Positions 46,532-51,285 of a DNA stretch of 51,285 bases are shown here, piece by piece; positions within the stretch are counted from its first letter, which is position 1, and the number at the start of each line of letters is the position of its first letter. The notes below the pieces were generated by a model, which saw only the letters and a list, made by a program, of their open reading frames with translations, searched no databases and was not told where the DNA came from. Location of the stretch: the NCBI RefSeq assembly GCF_913054395.1, contig NZ_CAJXIP010000006.1, positions 1-51,285 of the forward strand, in the 5' to 3' direction. Position numbers and translations under genes: made by a program. Source of the stretch: an uncultured Roseovarius sp. Lineage in GTDB: Bacteria > Pseudomonadota > Alphaproteobacteria > Rhodobacterales > Rhodobacteraceae.

Positions 46532-46618
46532 GTTCGGTCTTTCATCGTGAGTGTCGCTTTACCCTAGGCGATGCCGCGCCGTTGCGAAAGCGTGCCCGCC
46601 CTACCTATTGGAAGGTTG

Positions 46619-48307
46619 ATGCAGGAACAGGAAGGATCATTCTGGCGGCAGGCTTGCGACATGGTCGCCGAGACGGTGCGGGACGGATGGAAGGTGTTGC
46701 GCAAGCGCGGTCCAAGCCAGTTTCAGTTCTGGCTTATCGCGCTGTTGATCGGGATCGCCGCCGGAGTGGCCGCCCTGTTGTTCCGCAAGGGGATCAATGC
46801 GCTTCAGGGGCTGCTTTACGGATCCTCCGACGCCACCCAACTGCACAGTTTTGCGCAGAACCTGCCGTGGTTCTGGGTGTTGATCCTGCCGATTGCGGGC
46901 GGTTTGGCGGTGGGCCTGATCTTGCATCGTTTCACGCCGGATGGGCGGGTGCGGTCTGTGTCAGACGTGATCGAAGGGTCGGCAATCTATGAGGGCCGGG
47001 TCGAGCAGCGCGAAGGAATCGCCTCGGCACTGGCCTCGCTGATCACGCTGGGATCGGGGGGCTCTTCGGGGCGTGAGGGGCCCGTGGTGCATATGGCAGG
47101 GGTGATTTCAAGCTGGGTCAGCGACAAGATCCACGCTGATGGAATCACCGGGCGCGATTTGTTGGGCTGTGCCGTGGCGGCTGCGGTCTCGGCCTCGTTC
47201 AACGCGCCGATTGCGGGCGCCCTGTTCGCGCTTGAGGTGGTCCTGCGCCATTTCGCGGTGCATGCCTTTGCCCCCATCGTGATCGCAAGCGTGGCGGGCA
47301 CGGTGATCAACCGGCTGGAATTCGGCGATGTGACCGAATTCGCCCTGCCGGTTGCAAGTGCGCTTGAATTTTACGTGGAACTGCCGGCCTTTCTGTTGCT
47401 GGGGCTGGTCTGTGGCTTTGTCGCTGCCGCTCTTATGCGGGCGATCTTTCTGGCCGAAAGCGTGGCCGGACGGATACAGAGACGCACCGGCATGCCAAGA
47501 TGGCTGCGCCCGGCGGGGGCGGGGGCCTTGCTCGGGCTGATGGCGATCTGGTTCCCGCATATCATCGGCGTCGGATACGAGACCACCTCGGCCGCCCTGA
47601 CCGGCCAGCTTTTGCTGCATGAAGCGGTGATCTTTGCTATGCTCAAGGTGGTCGCGGTGGCGATCACCATCGGCGGGCGCATGGGCGGCGGGGTGTTTTC
47701 GCCCTCTCTTATGGTCGGCGCGCTGACCGGGCTGGCGTTCGGGCTTGTCGCGACCTCGGTCTTCCCCGAGGTCTCTGGCTCGCACACGCTCTACGCGCTT
47801 GCGGGCATGGGGGCGGTGGCGGCGGCGGTGCTTGGGGCGCCGATCTCGACCACGCTGATCGTGTTCGAGCTGACCGGCGACTGGCAGACCGGGCTTGCGG
47901 TGATGGTGGCGGTGTCGATGTCCACCGCGCTTGGCTCACAGCTTGTGCGGCGCTCGTTCTTCCTGACCCAGCTTAGCCAGCGCGGCATACAGCTTGCGGC
48001 GGGGCCACAGGCCTATCTGTTGGGGATGTTCCGGGTGTCCAAGCTGATGCGGACGCAAAAAGATGCAAACCCGGCCTCGGAAGAGGAGTGCTGGGCGCTG
48101 ATCGAACAGGGCGTCTATATCGACGCCAACGCCACGCTTGAGGCGGCCATGCCGGTGTTTGACCGCGCTCCGATGCCGTTCATCCCGGTGGTCACCCTCG
48201 CGGGCGAGGACAAGCCGCCCGAGCTTGTGGGCGCATTGTTCCATGTGGACGCCCTCAAGGCCTATAACCGCGCCCTGGCGGCGGTCTCGGAGGAAGAGCA
48301 CAGCTAG
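46619..48307 (+). CDS. ClC-family chloride channel or Cl-/H+ exchanger
   Basis: A 562-residue membrane protein with about 16-18 hydrophobic helices. The GSGGSSGREGP segment carries the gating glutamate found in Cl-/H+ exchangers. GRMGGGVFSPSLMVGA corresponds to the GxFxP motif. The first ion-binding loop, usually GSGIP, reads SVSDVIEGS. A C-terminal soluble part of about 100 residues suggests a degenerate CBS-like domain. I chose the ATG at 46619; an earlier ATG at 46571 adds 16 residues of doubtful character. Confidence 0.9.
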   Translation: MQEQEGSFWRQACDMVAETVRDGWKVLRKRGPSQFQFWLIALLIGIAAGVAALLFRKGINALQGLLYGSSDATQLHSFAQNLPWFWVLILPIAGGLAVGLILHRFTPDGRVRSVSDVIEGSAIYEGRVEQREGIASALASLITLGSGGSSGREGPVVHMAGVISSWVSDKIHADGITGRDLLGCAVAAAVSASFNAPIAGALFALEVVLRHFAVHAFAPIVIASVAGTVINRLEFGDVTEFALPVASALEFYVELPAFLLLGLVCGFVAAALMRAIFLAESVAGRIQRRTGMPRWLRPAGAGALLGLMAIWFPHIIGVGYETTSAALTGQLLLHEAVIFAMLKVVAVAITIGGRMGGGVFSPSLMVGALTGLAFGLVATSVFPEVSGSHTLYALAGMGAVAAAVLGAPISTTLIVFELTGDWQTGLAVMVAVSMSTALGSQLVRRSFFLTQLSQRGIQLAAGPQAYLLGMFRVSKLMRTQKDANPASEEECWALIEQGVYIDANATLEAAMPVFDRAPMPFIPVVTLAGEDKPPELVGALFHVDALKAYNRALAAVSEEEHS

Positions 48308-48653
48308 GCGCGCGCTATCGAACAGTCCACGGTTCTGGAAATGCCATTCTGCGCCGGCAGCACCATGCCTGACGAAGGGACGGACCAAAGCGGAGGGTGA
48401 CACACATTGCTACGAAGCGCCGCTCCGAGTTCAATTCGAGGTTTCCAGCGGAAAGGGGGCATGCGTTAGGCAGGGCCTTGCGTTGCCGTTCGCCTTACGC
48501 ATGAATGCGCGGAATCAAGGCGCCGCCGCGCAGCGCCCGTCCGCCCCCTCGGGCGGGCGCGTTTGCAACGGCACCATTCGGATATCACCTTGCCGCCACT
48601 GTCGGGTCTGAATCGCAGGTGCGGGAACGGCCAGCACCTGTGGGTCAAGGCGG
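48308..48653. other. Intergenic stretch between the ClC and DUF427 genes
   Basis: A 346-base gap without a supportable gene between convergent genes. It holds the strong hairpin listed next; otherwise I see nothing definite. Confidence 0.5.
48533..48563. terminator. Hairpin between convergent genes
   Basis: GCGCCCGTCCG (48533-48543) pairs with CGGGCGGGCGC (48550-48560) over 11 bp including one T-G pair, with a 6-base loop and GTTT after it. A plausible terminator between the convergent ClC and DUF427 genes. Confidence 0.6.
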
Positions 48654-48995
48654 TCAGACCCGTTCGACGGCGACGGTTGTGCTTGGGTAAAACGCGATGT
48701 GATCCTTGATCTCGGCCACCGCGGGTTTGGGGGCTTCATAGCTCCAGGCGGCGTTTTCAAGGGTTTTGCTCTTGGTCACGATCGAGAAAAACCGTGCGTC
48801 GCCCTTGCGGGGGCAATGGCTTGTCTGCGGGCTTTCATCGAGAAAGGCCATCGCGATGTCTTCTCGCGGGAAGTAATAGACCGGCGGATACTCGCCCTCG
48901 ATCAACTCAAGCGCATTCTTGGTTTCGGCCAGAACGGCGCCGCCTGCGCGAACTGTCCATGTGCCTTCTGCATTGCGAATTGTGATATCGGCCAT
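48654..48995 (-). CDS. DUF427 protein
   Basis: A 113-residue protein matching DUF427: VYYFPREDI, CPRKGDARFFSI and AAWSYEAP..AEIKDHIAFYP are all typical. It is a small beta-rich cytosolic fold of unknown function. It stands alone on the minus strand. Confidence 0.88.
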   Translation of the reverse strand: MADITIRNAEGTWTVRAGGAVLAETKNALELIEGEYPPVYYFPREDIAMAFLDESPQTSHCPRKGDARFFSIVTKSKTLENAAWSYEAPKPAVAEIKDHIAFYPSTTVAVERV

Positions 48996-49052
48996 GTTCC
49001 ATCCCTATTGTCTTTATTTATTATTCTGACGCCGCTTGATGACAGGCAGGTG

Positions 49053-50876
49053 TCAGACCGGTTGCGTCGCCTGAACCAACCATAACCGGGCTTGCCCCGA
49101 GAGCCGAGGTTCGATTTTGTCGCGGCACGCCTGATGATAGGCGTTAAGCCAGTCGCGCTCGGGGTCTGTCAACATATCCCTGTCGATCAGGCGCCGGTCG
49201 ATGGGTACGAAATTCAGAGTCTCGAAGCAGAGTTTGCCCGTGAAATCCCCGCCGGGCAACAGGCTTGCCTCGGTGACCACCAAAAGGTTTTCGATGCGGA
49301 TGCCAAAGGCGCCCTCCCGGTAATAGCCCGGCTCGTTCGAAAGGATCATGCCGGGTTTCAGGGCCACCTCGCCGGCGCGCGACAGGCGCTGCGGACCCTC
49401 ATGCACGCAAAGATGCACGCCGACGCCATGCCCGGTGCCATGGCCATAGTCCTGATCCGCAAGCCAAAGCGGATAGCGCGCAATCGCATCAAGGTCGCGC
49501 CCCGCAAGACCGGCGGGAAAGCGAAGCCGCGACACCGCGATCATGCCCTGAAGTACCCGCGTGAACGCCGCGCGCTCATCCGCGCCCACATCGCCGACGG
49601 GCAGGGTGCGGGTGATGTCGGTGGTCCCGTCAAGATATTGCCCGCCACCATCCAGCACCAGCAAATCGCCATTTTGCAGGATACGGTTGCTTGAGGTGGT
49701 CACCCGGTAATGCGCCAGCGCGCCATTGGGGCCGCTGCCCGCGATGGTGTCAAAGCTGATATCCAAAAGTTTGCCGGTTGCGGCGCGGCATGCCTCCAGA
49801 CGGGTGGCCACGTCTATCTCGGTGATCGTGCCGGGGGATTGCGCGTCAAACCAGCTCAGGAATTCACAGACGGCCGCCCCGTCGCGCAGATGGGCCGCGC
49901 GGGTTGCGGCAATCTCGGCCTTGGTCTTGCAGGCCTTGGGCAGGATGCAGGGATCATCGCCGCGCACAGTCGCGATGTCGTTGCCGGGTGTCGCCGCCAG
50001 GGCTTCGAGATGGCTGAGCACGATGGCCGGGGTCGAGGCCGGGTCGATCTGATAGGTGACGCTCTTTGCGGCGCTAAGAGCCTCCAAAAGATCACCATAG
50101 GGGCGCAGATGCACGTGATCGCCAAGATGCGCCTTTAGGGCTTCATCGGCGGTGGCATCGCTGAACAGGGTTACCTCGCCGGTCCAGTCGAGAAGGGCAA
50201 AGGCCTGAACAATCGGATTGCGCGGAATGTCAGAGCCGCGAATGTTGAGCAGCCAGCAGATCGAATCCGGCAAGGCAAGCACCGCAGAGCGCTTGCCGGA
50301 TTTCTCAAGCGTCGCGCCAAGCTCTTGCCGCTTTTCGCCGTGGGACTTTCCGGTCAGATCATCAGGCTGAATTGTCATCGGCTGGCGCGGTCTCGCCGGA
50401 CGGTCGGGCCAGATCCGGTCAATCTGGTTCTCGACGGCGTGCAGGGTGATGGCGCTGCCCGTCAGGGCGTTTTCAAGCGCCTCAAGCTGTTCTACCGTGT
50501 AAAGCCAGGGATCAAAGCCAACCGCGCCGCCATTCGGCAGGTGCTGTTTTAGCCAGTCACCAAGCAGGATCTCGGGCCAGTCAACCGGCGTGAAATGTTT
50601 GGTATCGACCTGCGTCTTGACCTGGACGCGGTAGCGCCCATCGACAAACACCCCGGCCACATCCGGCAGCACGGCACAGAAGCCGGCAGAGCCGGTAAAC
50701 CCTGTCAGCCAGGCCAGCCGGTCATCGCAGGCGGCGACATATTCACCCTGATGCGCATCAGCGCGCGGCACAAGGAACCCGTCCAGACCGGCGCTGGCCA
50801 TCGCGGCGCGCAGCGCGGCAAGGCGGGGCGGCCCCTGCTCTGGGCGGGCGGTGTCGTCAAAGGACTGGAACATCAC
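49053..50876 (-). CDS. Xaa-Pro aminopeptidase (M24, long form)
   Basis: A 607-residue aminopeptidase P that removes an N-terminal residue ahead of proline. It has two creatinase-like N-terminal domains and a C-terminal pita-bread domain. The dinuclear-metal ligands are visible: Asp409 in VLDGGGQY, Asp420 in DITRT, His483 in GHGTGHGVG, Glu515 in NEPGYY and Glu529 in IRIENLL. The GTG start overlaps the cobT stop by 4 bases; an ATG is the next codon. Confidence 0.94.
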   Translation of the reverse strand: MMFQSFDDTARPEQGPPRLAALRAAMASAGLDGFLVPRADAHQGEYVAACDDRLAWLTGFTGSAGFCAVLPDVAGVFVDGRYRVQVKTQVDTKHFTPVDWPEILLGDWLKQHLPNGGAVGFDPWLYTVEQLEALENALTGSAITLHAVENQIDRIWPDRPARPRQPMTIQPDDLTGKSHGEKRQELGATLEKSGKRSAVLALPDSICWLLNIRGSDIPRNPIVQAFALLDWTGEVTLFSDATADEALKAHLGDHVHLRPYGDLLEALSAAKSVTYQIDPASTPAIVLSHLEALAATPGNDIATVRGDDPCILPKACKTKAEIAATRAAHLRDGAAVCEFLSWFDAQSPGTITEIDVATRLEACRAATGKLLDISFDTIAGSGPNGALAHYRVTTSSNRILQNGDLLVLDGGGQYLDGTTDITRTLPVGDVGADERAAFTRVLQGMIAVSRLRFPAGLAGRDLDAIARYPLWLADQDYGHGTGHGVGVHLCVHEGPQRLSRAGEVALKPGMILSNEPGYYREGAFGIRIENLLVVTEASLLPGGDFTGKLCFETLNFVPIDRRLIDRDMLTDPERDWLNAYHQACRDKIEPRLSGQARLWLVQATQPV

Positions 50877-51285
50877 ATCGCCCGCTTGATGCCCATGACG
50901 CGGGCCCGCGCGCGCGGGTCGCTGTCAAACAGCGCGGCAAGCTGTTCGGTCATCGCGCCGGCAAGCTGATCGGCGTCGGTGATCGTCACGGCGCGTTCGT
51001 AATAGCGGGTGACGTCATGGCCGATGCCGATTGCCAAAAGCTCTACCTGTTTGCGCCGCTCGACCATGTCGATCACGTCGCGCAGGTGTTTTTCCAGATA
51101 ATTCGCGGGGTTAACAGACAAAGTTGAATCATCGACCGGGGCGCCGTCGCTGATCACCATCAGAATTTTGCGCACCTCTTTGCGGGCCACCATGCGCCGG
51201 TGCGCCCATTCAAGCGCCTCACCGTCGATGTTTTCCTTGAGCAGCCCCTCTTTCATCATCAGGCCAAGATTGTCCCGCGTGCGGC
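50873..51285 (-). CDS. cobT: Cobaltochelatase subunit CobT (3' part, truncated by contig end)
   Basis: The frame runs off the right edge, so the N-terminal part is missing. The visible 137 codons hold the C-terminal von Willebrand factor A domain: [47 protein letters not shown] and [14 protein letters not shown], typical of CobT. CobT with CobS and CobN inserts cobalt into hydrogenobyrinate diamide in aerobic B12 synthesis. It overlaps the downstream aminopeptidase. Confidence 0.93.
   Translation of the reverse strand, partial: RTRDNLGLMMKEGLLKENIDGEALEWAHRRMVARKEVRKILMVISDGAPVDDSTLSVNPANYLEKHLRDVIDMVERRKQVELLAIGIGHDVTRYYERAVTITDADQLAGAMTEQLAALFDSDPRARARVMGIKRAM

Noticed and set aside
1..51285. 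CRISPR arrays, tRNA/rRNA genes, transposases, prophage or integrase
   Set aside because: No regularly spaced repeats, clover-leaf sequence or mobile-element proteins were recognised on either strand.

Overview
The window looks like one assembled contig from a marine Rhodobacteraceae (Roseobacter-group alphaproteobacterium). Signs are the high GC content, a SAM/SAH-type riboswitch leader on metK (a class known only from Rhodobacterales), the DMSP genes dmdA and acuI, an aerobic cobaltochelatase cobT, and a division/cell-wall (dcw) cluster in Rhodobacterales order. The first 22 bases are an Illumina adapter, not genome. The right edge cuts cobT.

Left part (1-12.7 kb): metK with its riboswitch and trmB lie on the plus strand. 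A sulfotransferase-like gene and argE lie on the minus strand. A compact minus-strand run of ten genes (about 12455 down to 4391) then begins with a 27-residue membrane peptide. It continues with xpaC-like and telA-like genes, a DUF2927 lipoprotein, an SPFH/GYF_2 protein, a RidA-like protein, a double zinc-ribbon membrane protein, a proline-racemase-family enzyme, a nitroreductase and dtd. Its first part resembles toxic-anion/envelope-stress modules (TelA/XpaC; SPFH plus zinc ribbon as in Bacillus YdjI/YdjG), but this combination has no defined function.

Middle left (12.6-17.6 kb): a GntR/FCD regulator is divergent from an apparent operon DUF2182-DUF1326-dmdA-acuI-GNAT. Two TTGT-N3-ACAT sites lie in the divergent gap. 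DmdA demethylates DMSP and AcuI detoxifies acryloyl-CoA from DMSP cleavage. The two DUF genes ahead of dmdA are of interest.

Centre (17.6-44.3 kb): the dcw cluster mraZ-rsmH-ftsL-ftsI-murE-murF-mraY-murD-ftsW-murG-murC-murB-ddl-ftsQ-ftsA-ftsZ, then lpxC, bamD and recN. A long leader upstream of mraZ ends in a strong hairpin and matches the layout of the UpsM sRNA leader of Rhodobacter sphaeroides. The cluster is interrupted by a minus-strand BaiN/HI0933-like flavoprotein between murD and ftsW. Between murC and murB lie an APC permease, two DUF2484 genes and a frameshifted small membrane gene.

Right part (44.3-51.3 kb): a lower-GC patch with an HNH-type gene, then a D-lactate dehydrogenase-type flavoprotein, a ClC channel/exchanger, a DUF427 protein, an aminopeptidase P and the 3' part of cobT.

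No rRNA, tRNA, CRISPR array, insertion sequence or prophage was seen. All family calls come from reading motifs and recalled family features; no database search was run.
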